Of a DNA stretch of 64,000 bases, positions 1-7,405 are shown piece after piece. The stretch's first letter is position 1. Every line of letters starts with the position of its first letter. The translations under genes were made by a program, and so were the position numbers. This DNA comes from Synechococcus sp. ATX 2A4 (GTDB lineage: Bacteria > Cyanobacteriota > Cyanobacteriia > PCC-6307 > Cyanobiaceae). The notes under the pieces were generated by a model. The model was given only the letters and a program-made list of their open reading frames with translations, searched no databases and had not been told where the DNA came from. The stretch is from NCBI RefSeq assembly GCF_024346375.1, contig NZ_JAGQCV010000001.1:186001-250000 (forward strand). The letters are read 5' to 3'.

Positions 1-241
1 AGCAGATAACAATCAAGCGATTGTTGATCAAGCCACGTCAAGAATCAATGTCAGCATATCTATCAATCAAGCAAGGTATTGGCCATGTCGTTCAGCCAAC
101 AAATGAGCCAAATGCAAAAGACAGCTGGGACAAGCTGCATGCCAACGGAACAGCTCGGCCACCGGTAACGGCTGCATGGAGAACACCCATGTCGCACCTT
201 TTTTCTCTCACCGGCGCAACCCACTCACCGGCGCCACACGC
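1..241. other. No gene recognised
   Basis: This stretch lies downstream of the Fur-like gene and is less GC-rich than the genes that follow. The only open frame has no recognisable motif or codon pattern. An 11-base direct repeat, ctcaccggcgc, occurs near 208 and 225. I see no RNA gene, and the window edge prevents saying more. Confidence 0.4.
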
Positions 242-706
242 TCAGTGGCGGGGCCGGCCGGCCAGTTGCAAGGTGTACGACTCGATCGTGTAGCCGGTGA
301 GTTCTTCGATGCGGTGGACCAGTTCCGCGGGGAGCACCACATCAAGATCCTGGATTTCGCCACTCTCCAGGCAGGTGAGGTGGCTGTGGGGGTCGCTGCG
401 GTAGCCATAGAGGCGGCCGTTGGCGCGATCGAGGCATTCGATCACCCCGGCGCTCTGCAGGGCTTCGAGGTTCTGATACACGGAGGTATGGCCGATGCGG
501 CGTCCTTGCTGATTGAGGCGCTCAAAGATGTCGCGGGCACTCAGGTGACGCTGTTCTTGCCAGAGCAGTTCGAGCACGAGCTTGCGCTGGCGGCTGAGGC
601 GCATGCCCAGATCGCGGCAGCGCCGAAACACCTCGAGCACCCCTGCGAGGGCGGCGGGGCCTGTGCTCTGCCCGTTGTTCAGCGGTGGGGCAGACGCAGC
701 CTTCAC
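242..706 (-). CDS. Fur-family transcriptional regulator
   Basis: This is a ferric-uptake-regulator family DNA-binding protein. The winged-helix half holds the typical stretch LSARDIFERL followed by GHTSVYQNLEAL. The dimerisation half has the metal-site start DPHSHLTC. The usual CxxC zinc knuckle after HL is degraded (C-E-S-G) and there is no second C-terminal CxxC, so a structural zinc site is doubtful. Which metal or peroxide signal it senses cannot be read from the sequence. It lies directly downstream of hisA on the same strand and may be co-transcribed. The frame is open to a TTG at 757, but the extra residues are not family-like; I prefer the GTG at 706. Family call is firm, subfamily (Fur, Zur or PerR) is not. 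Confidence 0.85.
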   Translation of the reverse strand: MKAASAPPLNNGQSTGPAALAGVLEVFRRCRDLGMRLSRQRKLVLELLWQEQRHLSARDIFERLNQQGRRIGHTSVYQNLEALQSAGVIECLDRANGRLYGYRSDPHSHLTCLESGEIQDLDVVLPAELVHRIEELTGYTIESYTLQLAGRPRH

Positions 707-768
707 ACGTGGATACGAATGCTTTACCTCAACCTTAATCGATTCTCGCTTTGGCAAGGGACAGGCCC

Positions 769-1530
769 TTAGCAGACGCTGGGCGGAATCGGATCCTGTA
801 ACCGCTCCGGTCCCACGGCCTGCAGCGCTTCACGAAAATCGACCGCCCCGTCGTAGAGGGCCCGGCCCACGATCACCGCCTCCACGCCCAGCGGCTCCAG
901 GGCCAGCAAGGCCAGCAGATCGGTGAGCGATCCCACGCCGCCGGAGGCAATCACCGGCACCGGGCTGGCGGTGGCCATCGAGCGCAGCGCCTCGAGATTC
1001 GGGCCGGCCAGGGTGCCATCGGTGGCGATGTCGGTGCTCACGATCGCCGCCACACCGCTGCCCTCGAAGCTGGCGGCGAGAGCTGTGGCCTCCACCGCGC
1101 TTTCCTCCAGCCAGCCGCGGGTGGCCACCTTGCCGCCGCGGGCATCGATGCCCACCACGATCCGGCCGGGGAAGCGGGCCGCCAGCGCATGCACCAGCTC
1201 TGGCTGCTCGATCGCCACCGTGCCCAGGATCACCCGCTCCAGGCCCGCGGCGAGCAGCGCTTCCGCCCGCTCGGCCGTACGCACACCGCCGCCCAGCTGC
1301 ACGGGAATGCGGAGCGCCGCCGTGATCGCGCGCACCACCGCATCGTTGACCGGTTCACCACTACGGGCGCCATCGAGATCGACCAAGTGCAGCCGTTCGG
1401 CCCCCTGGCGCTGCCAGTCGAGGGCCTGCGCCACCGGATCGTCGCTGAAGCGGGTGACCTGGTCGTAATCGCCCTGGTGCAGCCGCACGCAGTGGCCGTC
1501 GAGCAGGTCGATGGCGGGAATGATCTGCAT
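769..1530 (-). CDS. hisA: Phosphoribosylformimino-5-aminoimidazole carboxamide ribotide isomerase
   Basis: HisA catalyses the fourth step of histidine biosynthesis, opening the ribose of ProFAR to PRFAR, in the cytosol. The 253-residue protein begins MQIIPAIDLLDGHCVRL, carrying the N-terminal catalytic Asp of the HisA/HisF barrel. It continues with LGGGVRT and VVGIDARGG, the paired phosphate loops, and ends with IASGGVGSLTDL and VIVGRALYDG. The length is normal for the family. The reading frame stays open far upstream to 2403, but that extension is antisense to the epimerase gene and is rejected; the ATG at 1530 matches the family start. It is divergent from the epimerase, and the Fur-like gene follows closely. 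Confidence 0.96.
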   Translation of the reverse strand: MQIIPAIDLLDGHCVRLHQGDYDQVTRFSDDPVAQALDWQRQGAERLHLVDLDGARSGEPVNDAVVRAITAALRIPVQLGGGVRTAERAEALLAAGLERVILGTVAIEQPELVHALAARFPGRIVVGIDARGGKVATRGWLEESAVEATALAASFEGSGVAAIVSTDIATDGTLAGPNLEALRSMATASPVPVIASGGVGSLTDLLALLALEPLGVEAVIVGRALYDGAVDFREALQAVGPERLQDPIPPSVC

Positions 1531-1593
1531 GGCGGAGCGGGTGAGCCGTGGTCGGGGGCCATCCTCGCTGGCAGGGGTGGGGGCAGCGCTTGA

Positions 1594-2538
1594 ATGGCGG
1601 CGCCGTTGCCGCTGCCTTCCGTGAAGATCCTGGTGATGGGTGGCACCCGCTTCATCGGTAAGCCCCTGGTGGCCCAGCTGCAGGGCTATGGCCATGCGCT
1701 CACCCTGTTCACCCGCGGCCGCCATCCGGTGCCGGCCGGAGTGGAGCATCTGGTAGGCGACCGCAGCGATGCCGCCGCGCTTGAGTCCCTGCGGGGCCGC
1801 GCCTTCGATGTGATCATCGACAGCAGCGGCCGCAACCTCGACGACAGCCGGGCGGTGGTGGAGCGCACCGGCCCCCCTGCCCATCGCTTCGTGTATGTGA
1901 GTTCGGCCGGCGTCTACGCCGACAGCGAGCTGTGGCCGCTGGATGAAAACGCCGCCACCGATCCGGCCTGCCGCCATGCCGGCAAGCTCCACACCGAAGA
2001 CTGGCTGCGGGCCGAGCGCATCCCCTTCACCAGCTTCCGTCCCACCTACATCTACGGCCCCGGCAACTACAACCCGGTAGAGAGCTGGTTCTTCGACCGG
2101 ATCGTCCACGACCAGCCGGTGCCCCTGCCCGGCGACGGCACCACCATCACCCAGCTGGGCCATGTGAGTGACCTGGCCACGGCCATGGCCCGCTGCCTGG
2201 AGGTGGAGGCCGCCACCAACCGCATCTACAACTGCTCGGGCCGCAAGGGCGTGACTTTCCGCGGGCTGGTGGCGGCGGCGGCACGGGCCTGTGGCAAGGA
2301 TCCGGCGGCGGTGACAATCCGCACTTTCGATCCCTCGGGCCTCGACCCCAAGGCCCGCAAGGCGTTTCCTCTGCGCCTGGCCCATTTCCTCACCGATGTA
2401 CACCGGCTGGAGCGGGAGCTGGCCTGGACGCCTTGCTTCGATCTCGATGCCGGCCTGGCGGACAGCTACAACAACGATTACGCCCTTCGCACCGCCGCCC
2501 GCCCGGATTTCAGTGGCGACGCGGCGCTGCTGGGCTGA
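1594..2538 (+). CDS. CSP41-like NAD(P)-dependent epimerase family protein
   Basis: This is an atypical short-chain dehydrogenase of the extended epimerase class. It has the nucleotide-binding GGTRFIG near residue 16 and the strand YVSSAGVYADSE, where the usual catalytic YxxxK is not intact. The overall pattern (FRPTYIYGPGNYNP; FDLDAGLADSYNNDY) resembles the cyanobacterial relatives of chloroplast CSP41, RNA-binding proteins linked to chloroplast RNA and ribosomes. That role is family knowledge and is not visible here. A GTG at 1621 (VKILVMGGTRFIG) would also make a good start, since the first nine residues are not conserved. Its end overlaps the end of the convergent pgsA gene by 29 bases. 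Confidence 0.85.
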   Translation: MAAPLPLPSVKILVMGGTRFIGKPLVAQLQGYGHALTLFTRGRHPVPAGVEHLVGDRSDAAALESLRGRAFDVIIDSSGRNLDDSRAVVERTGPPAHRFVYVSSAGVYADSELWPLDENAATDPACRHAGKLHTEDWLRAERIPFTSFRPTYIYGPGNYNPVESWFFDRIVHDQPVPLPGDGTTITQLGHVSDLATAMARCLEVEAATNRIYNCSGRKGVTFRGLVAAAARACGKDPAAVTIRTFDPSGLDPKARKAFPLRLAHFLTDVHRLERELAWTPCFDLDAGLADSYNNDYALRTAARPDFSGDAALLG

Positions 2539-3127
2539 GGTACCCCAGCGCCGAACTCAGGGCCAACGCCAGCGACGGCCAGAACAGCCACCAACCGGTG
2601 CTGTGCAGCACGGCAACCAGCCCGGCCTGGCCGAGCCCCAGCCCCCAGCGTTCGGGCCAGAGCAGCAGCAGCAGGGCGCTGAACTGCAGCACCGTCTTGG
2701 CCTTGCCGGCGCGGGAGGCGGGGCCGCCATCCCCCTGGCCGGCCCGCCAGCCGGAGATCAACAGTTCACGGGCCAGCAGCAGCCACACCGCCCAGAGCGG
2801 CAGATTGCCGGCGGCGCCCAGCCACAGCAGCGGGGCACTGATCAGGATCTTGTCGGTGAGGGGATCAAGGCGGGCGCCCCAGGCGGAACCGCCGCCGGCA
2901 CGGCGGGCCAGGGCGCCATCGGCCCAGTCGCTGAAGCCGCCGATCAGCAGCAGGCACCAGGCTGCCCCCTGCAGGTCGGCAGCCAGCAGCAGCAGCAGCG
3001 GCAGGCCGAGCACGGCCCGCGCCACTGTGAGGCCATCGGCAAGGCGCCGGGCCGCAGAAGCGGCAGGCCGGTCGGTGGGTCGGTCGGCAGGTCGGCCTGT
3101 GGGTCGGTGCTGGGGTGTCGGCGTCAA
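2510..3127 (-). CDS. pgsA: CDP-alcohol phosphatidyltransferase, probable phosphatidylglycerophosphate synthase
   Basis: The enzyme is expected to transfer phosphatidyl from CDP-diacylglycerol to glycerol-3-phosphate, making the precursor of phosphatidylglycerol, an essential thylakoid lipid. The signature D-x2-DG-x2-AR-x8-G-x3-D-x3-D is complete, from SDWADGALARR through GARLDPLTDK, and several hydrophobic membrane segments follow. The start is uncertain. The frame opens with a TTG at 3127, but the first 25 residues are a Pro/Arg/Asp-rich low-complexity stretch produced by a simple DNA repeat. The conserved part begins around RRLADGLTVARAVLG. Confidence 0.88.
   Translation of the reverse strand: MTPTPQHRPTGRPADRPTDRPAASAARRLADGLTVARAVLGLPLLLLLAADLQGAAWCLLLIGGFSDWADGALARRAGGGSAWGARLDPLTDKILISAPLLWLGAAGNLPLWAVWLLLARELLISGWRAGQGDGGPASRAGKAKTVLQFSALLLLLWPERWGLGLGQAGLVAVLHSTGWWLFWPSLALALSSALGYLSPAAPRRH
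3060..3125. repeat. Simple gtcgg-rich repeat at the pgsA start
   Basis: The DNA is an irregular tandem of gtcggt / gggtcggc units. On the minus strand it reads as repeated Asp-Arg-Pro-Thr in the presumed N-terminus of pgsA. Such an array is prone to length change and makes the true translation start hard to place. Confidence 0.6.
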
Positions 3128-3210
3128 GCTGGGCAGGTCGGAAAGGGCAGTCTGCTGCTGCGGATCCTGAGCCCTCGCTGGCCTAGAACCATTTCAACCG
3201 CAATGCACCG

Positions 3211-3687
3211 ATGACCCTCGACTCCCAGCCGACCCTGCGGGTGGCGGCGGCCATGACCAGTCCAGTGTTGAGCGTGACACCCGAAACCCCCCTGCAGCAG
3301 GCGGTGCAACTGCTGAGCGAACACCACATCAGCGGCCTGCCGGTGCTGGATGCCAACGGAGCGCTGGTAGGGGAGCTCACGGAGCAGAACCTGATGGTGA
3401 AGGAAAGCGGCTTTGACGCCGGCCCCTACGTGATGTTGCTCGATGCGGTGATCTACCTGCGCAATCCGCTCGACTGGGACCGGCAGGTGCACCAGGTGCT
3501 GGGCAACACGGTGGGCGAGCTGATGGGCGCTCACCCCCACACCTGCTCTGCCGAGCTCTCCTTGCCGGAGGCGGCCCGGCTGCTGCAGGACCGCAGCACC
3601 CAGCGGCTGTTCGTGCTTGAGGGCGACAACCTGGTGGGTGTGCTCACCCGCGGTGATGTGGTGCGCGCCCTGGCGGCGGCGGCTTGA
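3211..3687 (+). CDS. Tandem CBS-domain protein
   Basis: A 158-residue protein consisting only of a CBS pair, a module that binds adenosyl ligands such as AMP, ATP or SAM. The first repeat runs from about residue 10 (AAAMTSPVLSVTPETPL) through HHISGLPVLDANGALVG. The second runs from VGELMGAHPHTC to LFVLEGDNLVGVLTRGDVVRAL. An insertion between the halves (DAGPYVMLLDAVIYLRNP) is typical of cyanobacterial and plastid stand-alone CBS proteins. Its target cannot be deduced. It is divergent from pgsA, and its end overlaps the tail of the PdeM gene by 44 bases. Confidence 0.9.
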   Translation: MTLDSQPTLRVAAAMTSPVLSVTPETPLQQAVQLLSEHHISGLPVLDANGALVGELTEQNLMVKESGFDAGPYVMLLDAVIYLRNPLDWDRQVHQVLGNTVGELMGAHPHTCSAELSLPEAARLLQDRSTQRLFVLEGDNLVGVLTRGDVVRALAAAA

Positions 3688-4330
3688 GCCAGGCCACGAT
3701 CGAGCCGTCGGCCACCAGCCAGCGCTGGTGGTAGGCCTCGCAGGGGTGGCCGCCGGTGAGCGTGCCGAAGGCCGGCAGCACCAGGCGCTGGGCGTCGGCG
3801 TGGTGCACAAAACAGGGCAGGCGCAGCCGATCACTGCGGCCACCAACCGTGGCCACCGGATGCAGGTGGCCACAGAGCTGCAGCAGCTCACTGCCGCCCG
3901 CTGGCAGGGGTTCCGGACCGTGGCTGAGCCAGAGGGGCCCGCGTCGGCTGCTGGGCTGCTGCACCAGCCCTTCGAGCCAGCTGCCCCGTTCGTGGTTTCC
4001 GGCGATCAGGGTGAGCGGGCAATCGAGCAGCTCCGGCAAGGCCTGGATTTTCTGGCGTAGCTCACCGGTGAGGCCAAGCCGTCCGTGGATCAGATCACCC
4101 AGCACCAGCACCTCATCGGGCTGCCAGCGGTGCGCCAGGGCGATCAGGGCGTTGAAGGTGGCGGCATCGCCATCACTGGGCAAGGGCACGCCGTGGGCCT
4201 GAAACGACTCCGCCTTGCCCAGGTGCAGATCCGCCACCAGCAGCAGGCGCTGGGCAGGATCCCACACCGCCTTTGCTCCCAGGAGCTCAAGCCGATGGCC
4301 GCGCCAGTGGAAGGGAAGGTGTTCGCTCAA
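3644..4330 (-). CDS. pdeM: Ligase-associated DNA damage response phosphoesterase PdeM
   Basis: A calcineurin-like metallophosphoesterase of about 228 residues. All metal-binding motifs are visible in order: VADLHLGK (DxH), VLGDLIHGR (the GDxxH variant usual for PdeM), GNHERG, LSHG and CGHLHP. The family is a manganese-dependent DNA endonuclease/phosphodiesterase expected to act with an ATP-dependent ligase, a DEXH helicase and an MBL exonuclease. All three partners lie elsewhere in this window (helicase 18297, ligase 24704, exonuclease 29077). The frame is open to 4687, but I place the start at the TTG at 4330 (reads SEHLPFHWRGHRLEL), because this matches the family N-terminus and clears the divergent gene at 4426. 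Confidence 0.88.
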   Translation of the reverse strand: MSEHLPFHWRGHRLELLGAKAVWDPAQRLLLVADLHLGKAESFQAHGVPLPSDGDAATFNALIALAHRWQPDEVLVLGDLIHGRLGLTGELRQKIQALPELLDCPLTLIAGNHERGSWLEGLVQQPSSRRGPLWLSHGPEPLPAGGSELLQLCGHLHPVATVGGRSDRLRLPCFVHHADAQRLVLPAFGTLTGGHPCEAYHQRWLVADGSIVAWLKPPPPGRAPHHRG

Positions 4331-4425
4331 CGGGTTTTTTGAGGAGCCTTGCTGCTGATGTGTTCCATCTGATACCCAGTTTCCCGCTCCATCCGTCAAG
4401 ATTCCCTCACTAGGCGGCACTCCCC

Positions 4426-4662
4426 GTGAGCCAACGTCGTTCCCAGCGCCAGCTTCCTGGAGAGACTCTCCAGTGGATCGAAGGCCGCCTGCGTGATCTG
4501 GAGCGGCTGGAGTTTTTTGAAGAGGCCTACGCCCTGCGGATGGAAATGGCGGAATGGCTGCTGGAGCGTGACAGCAGCATGTCCGTGAGCAATCTGACGG
4601 TGGCCCGCCTGCTCCGTGATGGCTGCCTCGCCCCGGCGCCACCGGTCTCGGAGCAGGGCTGA
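4426..4662 (+). CDS. Conserved small cyanobacterial-type protein of unknown function
   Basis: A 78-residue, charged, soluble protein starting at a GTG. The middle is a predicted long helix (LRDLERLEFFEEAYALRMEMAEWLLERDSS). No domain is recognised. Codon choice resembles the neighbouring core genes and it has its own space between pdeM and the glycosyltransferase, so I regard it as a real gene. It is divergent from pdeM. Confidence 0.6.
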   Translation: MSQRRSQRQLPGETLQWIEGRLRDLERLEFFEEAYALRMEMAEWLLERDSSMSVSNLTVARLLRDGCLAPAPPVSEQG

Positions 4663-4710
4663 ACCGCCGCCGCTCCGTAACCTGCACCCACCTTTGGCAC
4701 CGCCTCTGTC

Positions 4711-4791
4711 ATGACCATCGCCCTGCTCGTTGCCCTTGTCGGTTCGTTGGCGCTGATGTCGGTGATCATCCGCCGGCTTGAGAAGGCCTGA
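4711..4791 (+). CDS. Possible 26-residue single-pass membrane peptide
   Basis: An ATG-initiated frame encodes MTIALLVALVGSLALMSVII followed by RRLEKA. This is one hydrophobic helix with a positively charged end, the shape of the tiny subunits of photosynthetic complexes. It does not match my memory of PsaM, PsbM, PsbT, PetL, PetN or Psb30. There is no strong ribosome-binding site. It lies 48 bases after the preceding small gene on the same strand. Confidence 0.35.
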   Translation: MTIALLVALVGSLALMSVIIRRLEKA

Positions 4792-4821
4792 GCACCCCCT
4801 TCAGGCCAGTGAGCCCCGCCT

Positions 4822-6159
4822 TCAGGCCAGTGAGCGCCCACGCCAGGTCCAGCCTCGGCCGGTGGTGGTTTTCCAGATCGAGGCCAGCGTGATCGCGGCG
4901 ATCAACCCACCGCCCAGCCCGGCCAACCACCAGTGCCGTGCCGGCAGCAGCACCCGATGCTGCGCCCAGAGCCGCAGGGCCAGGTGCAAGGCAATGCCGG
5001 CCGCCGCCGGGGCCAGCAGCGGCGAAAGGTTTCCTTCCTGCAGGCTGTCGATCCCGGCCAAGGCCAGCAGCAGCCAGGGACCGCTGAACAGCAGCAGCGT
5101 CACAACGCCACTGGCGAGCACCAGCGCACCGTTGCCCTGCAAGCCCAGATACCAGTTCTTGGTCCAGCCTTCCCAGAGGCCGGCGAAATCGCGGTACATC
5201 CTCAGGCTCACAAGATCCAGCGCCAGCAGGTAACGCAGCCGGAACCCCTGCCCCTTGATCGCCCGCGCCAGGGCCATGTCCTCCACCACTTCCGCCGCCA
5301 CGGCCCGGTGCCCGCCGATGGCGTCGTAGGCGCTGCGGCGAAACAGCATGAACGGCCCGGCAGCAAAAGCGCTGGGGTCGTGTGGGTCGTTGGTGCGATC
5401 GGTGGGGAAGCCCAGGGTGAGCAAAAACGCCACGATCGGCTGCACCAGCCACTCCGCCAGGCAGCCGCAGGCCAGGCGCGGCGCCAGGCTGAGCAGGTCA
5501 CTGCCCTGTTGTTTGGCGTCCTGCAGGGCGGCCCGTAGCGCGCCCGGGTCCACGCTCACATCCGCATCGACAAACAGGATCCAGCCGTGGGGGGTGGCCG
5601 GCGGCCGTTGCCGTGAGGCTTCGCTGCACGGCCAGTTCTTGCCACACCAGCGCTCCCCGACCGGCCGGGGCCCGCAACGCAGCACCTGCCCTGCCGGCAG
5701 AGGCACGGGGGCGGATGCTGGGGTCGCCCGTTCTGCGATCACGGCTTCCGCCTTGCGGATGGTGTCGTCGCTGGAGCCATCGTCGGCCACCAGCACCTGC
5801 CAGTGGCCGCAGGGTGGATCGCTCGCCAACAGCGCCCTCAGGCAGCCCTCAATGTTGGCGGATTCGTTGTAAGTGGGCACCACCACCAGCAGATGGTCGT
5901 CGTTGGCGGTGGCGAAGTCAGTGGCGATGGCGGTGGCGATGGCGGTGCCTTCGGCGCTGCTGCGGCCTTCGCCATTGGCGCGCTGGAGCCGGGGAGCACG
6001 CCGCAGGATGACCTCCAGCAGCACCAGCATCAAGGCCAGCCCGGCAACCACCGACCAGCCAAGCGTCAGCGTTGCTGTATGCCAATCGATCGTCAGCGCA
6101 ACTGAGAACCAGCCGACCGTTGAGATTGCCGGCCACGTGAACGTCAGCACCAGCGCCAT
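4822..6159 (-). CDS. Family 2 membrane glycosyltransferase
   Basis: A 445-residue integral-membrane glycosyltransferase. Two hydrophobic segments lead into a GT-A domain from about residue 85: VVVPTYNESANIEGCL, VADDGSSDDT (UDP-sugar binding), ILFVDADVSVD (DxD metal site) and EVVEDMALARAIKGQGF (general base ED). Two or three C-terminal membrane spans follow. The arrangement is that of the HpnB/CruG-like branch that modifies hopanoids or carotenoids, but the acceptor cannot be read from sequence. A short Ala-Thr-Ile-Ala-Thr repeat near residue 75 comes from a ggtggcgat tandem in the DNA. The 3' end carries a 21-base tandem duplication with a second in-frame-like stop. Confidence 0.82.
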   Translation of the reverse strand: MALVLTFTWPAISTVGWFSVALTIDWHTATLTLGWSVVAGLALMLVLLEVILRRAPRLQRANGEGRSSAEGTAIATAIATDFATANDDHLLVVVPTYNESANIEGCLRALLASDPPCGHWQVLVADDGSSDDTIRKAEAVIAERATPASAPVPLPAGQVLRCGPRPVGERWCGKNWPCSEASRQRPPATPHGWILFVDADVSVDPGALRAALQDAKQQGSDLLSLAPRLACGCLAEWLVQPIVAFLLTLGFPTDRTNDPHDPSAFAAGPFMLFRRSAYDAIGGHRAVAAEVVEDMALARAIKGQGFRLRYLLALDLVSLRMYRDFAGLWEGWTKNWYLGLQGNGALVLASGVVTLLLFSGPWLLLALAGIDSLQEGNLSPLLAPAAAGIALHLALRLWAQHRVLLPARHWWLAGLGGGLIAAITLASIWKTTTGRGWTWRGRSLA

Positions 6160-6742
6160 TCACGCATCCTCATCAGCTTGGGTGTCCGCCCTCCAGCATG
6201 GGGCTGCGGCCCCAGCGAAGCAGGCACCGGCAGGGGGGCCAGCATGGTGGATTGTCAAAGGCGGACCCAGCCTGGGATCCTCAGCACCACTGAATTCCCG
6301 CAATGCTCGGTTGACAGCCTCTTCGCCTGGCAGGCCTATCACCAGGCCATCTTGGGAACGGCGTCAAGCACAAATATCTCTGCTCATTTAGAAATTCATC
6401 GAGATATGCATTCCGTAATGAATATCTTCGTGCCATCGCATTCTCTTGTACCAGTTGCAAACAGCCTCAATCGCCAGCCATCGCGCAGGTTTGAACAAAT
6501 CCCACAGGGTGGTCATTGAGCAGAAGTCAATGCTGCCTCAGCAGAGAGGATGGACGGCGAGTCGCGGCGTGGCAGTGGCGCTTAAGGCTGTGCCACAAGT
6601 CCCACTGGCATGAGCGCAACGTGGAGCTTGGGCGGCACGCTGATTGGCAACCAGGGTCACATTCGGTCACCGCTGGTGCTGCGGCAATGCTTGCCACTGA
6701 GGAGCGGTTCGATTTAGTTAAAGGCCCCTGAGTGTCACCACG
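6160..6742. other. Intergenic region, no gene recognised
   Basis: This 583-base gap between the divergent glycosyltransferase and the secreted protein gene is lower in GC than the flanks, notably at 6350-6450. Short open frames exist on both strands but none has family-like features or core codon use. It could hold promoters, a small RNA or a decayed gene. I found no convincing hairpin-plus-T-run. Confidence 0.5.
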
Positions 6743-7351
6743 ATGGACGGACGCATGCAACGGCTATTGCTCACGTCGCTGCTCCCCTATTCCATGGCCC
6801 TGGCACTGCTGCTGCACGTGCCGGCGCGGGCCTCCACCTACCAGGCGCTATGTGGGACCGCCGCCTGCACCGTGAACCTCGACGCCAACGGCATCGCCTC
6901 GCAGGGGCGTTTCATCCCGATCGGCCGGGTGGCGCAGTGGTTCACCGGAGGCCAGGAAACCTTCGACACCACCAACGGCACCGTGGGCGCGATCGGTGGC
7001 GGCACGGCCGGGGCGATTGCCGGTGGCGTGCTGCTGGGGCCGATCGGGCTGGTGGGGGGCATGGTGGGCGGCGCCTTTGCGGGCTCCAGGGCCGGCAAAT
7101 CGGCCGACCTGTATTTCACGGTGGTGGGTTATGACACCGCGGGCCAGAAAACCACCTTCAGCTTTCGGTTTGTGAACCCGACACCGGCCAACCAGCTGAA
7201 AACTGAACTGCCGATGTTCACCGGTCTGGCGATGGGCCAGGTGCGCCCGATTGCGGAATTGCAGCGCACCGGCATCGCCCTGCCGGAGCGGCTGTCAGAC
7301 CTGCCGCCCTCCCTGGCGATCCCCTCCCAGCCCTACGCCCCGGGACGCTGA
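6743..7351 (+). CDS. Secreted glycine-zipper protein, unknown function
   Basis: A 202-residue protein with a clear signal peptide (LLLTSLLPYSMALALLLHVP then ARAS). Near residues 85-120 is a glycine-zipper segment (GAIGGGTAGAIAGG, GLVGGMVGGAFAGSRAG). Such segments pack helices in or against membranes. Two cysteines just after the signal (LCGTAACTV) could form a disulphide. No enzymatic motif is visible. Three 15-base repeats begin at its stop codon. Confidence 0.7.
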   Translation: MDGRMQRLLLTSLLPYSMALALLLHVPARASTYQALCGTAACTVNLDANGIASQGRFIPIGRVAQWFTGGQETFDTTNGTVGAIGGGTAGAIAGGVLLGPIGLVGGMVGGAFAGSRAGKSADLYFTVVGYDTAGQKTTFSFRFVNPTPANQLKTELPMFTGLAMGQVRPIAELQRTGIALPERLSDLPPSLAIPSQPYAPGR

Positions 7352-7395
7352 GGCCTGCTGCATGGAGGTCTGCTGCATGGAGGCCTGCTGCATTG
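7351..7395. repeat. Three tandem 15-bp repeats
   Basis: The unit aggcctgctgcatgg occurs at 7351, 7366 (one change) and 7381 (end changed). The array starts at the last base of the upstream stop codon and ends 11 bases before the next coding frame, so it occupies the spacer between two same-strand genes. Confidence 0.85.
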
Positions 7396-7405
7396 ATCCC
7401 CAGGT

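Noticed and set aside
1531-2403. N-terminal extension of hisA to 544 residues
   Set aside because: The extra part is antisense to the epimerase gene and HisA is complete from the ATG at 1530.
6178-6519. A 113-residue open frame in the low-GC gap
   Set aside because: No conserved pattern, no ribosome site and composition unlike neighbouring genes. Kept only as an unexplained region.
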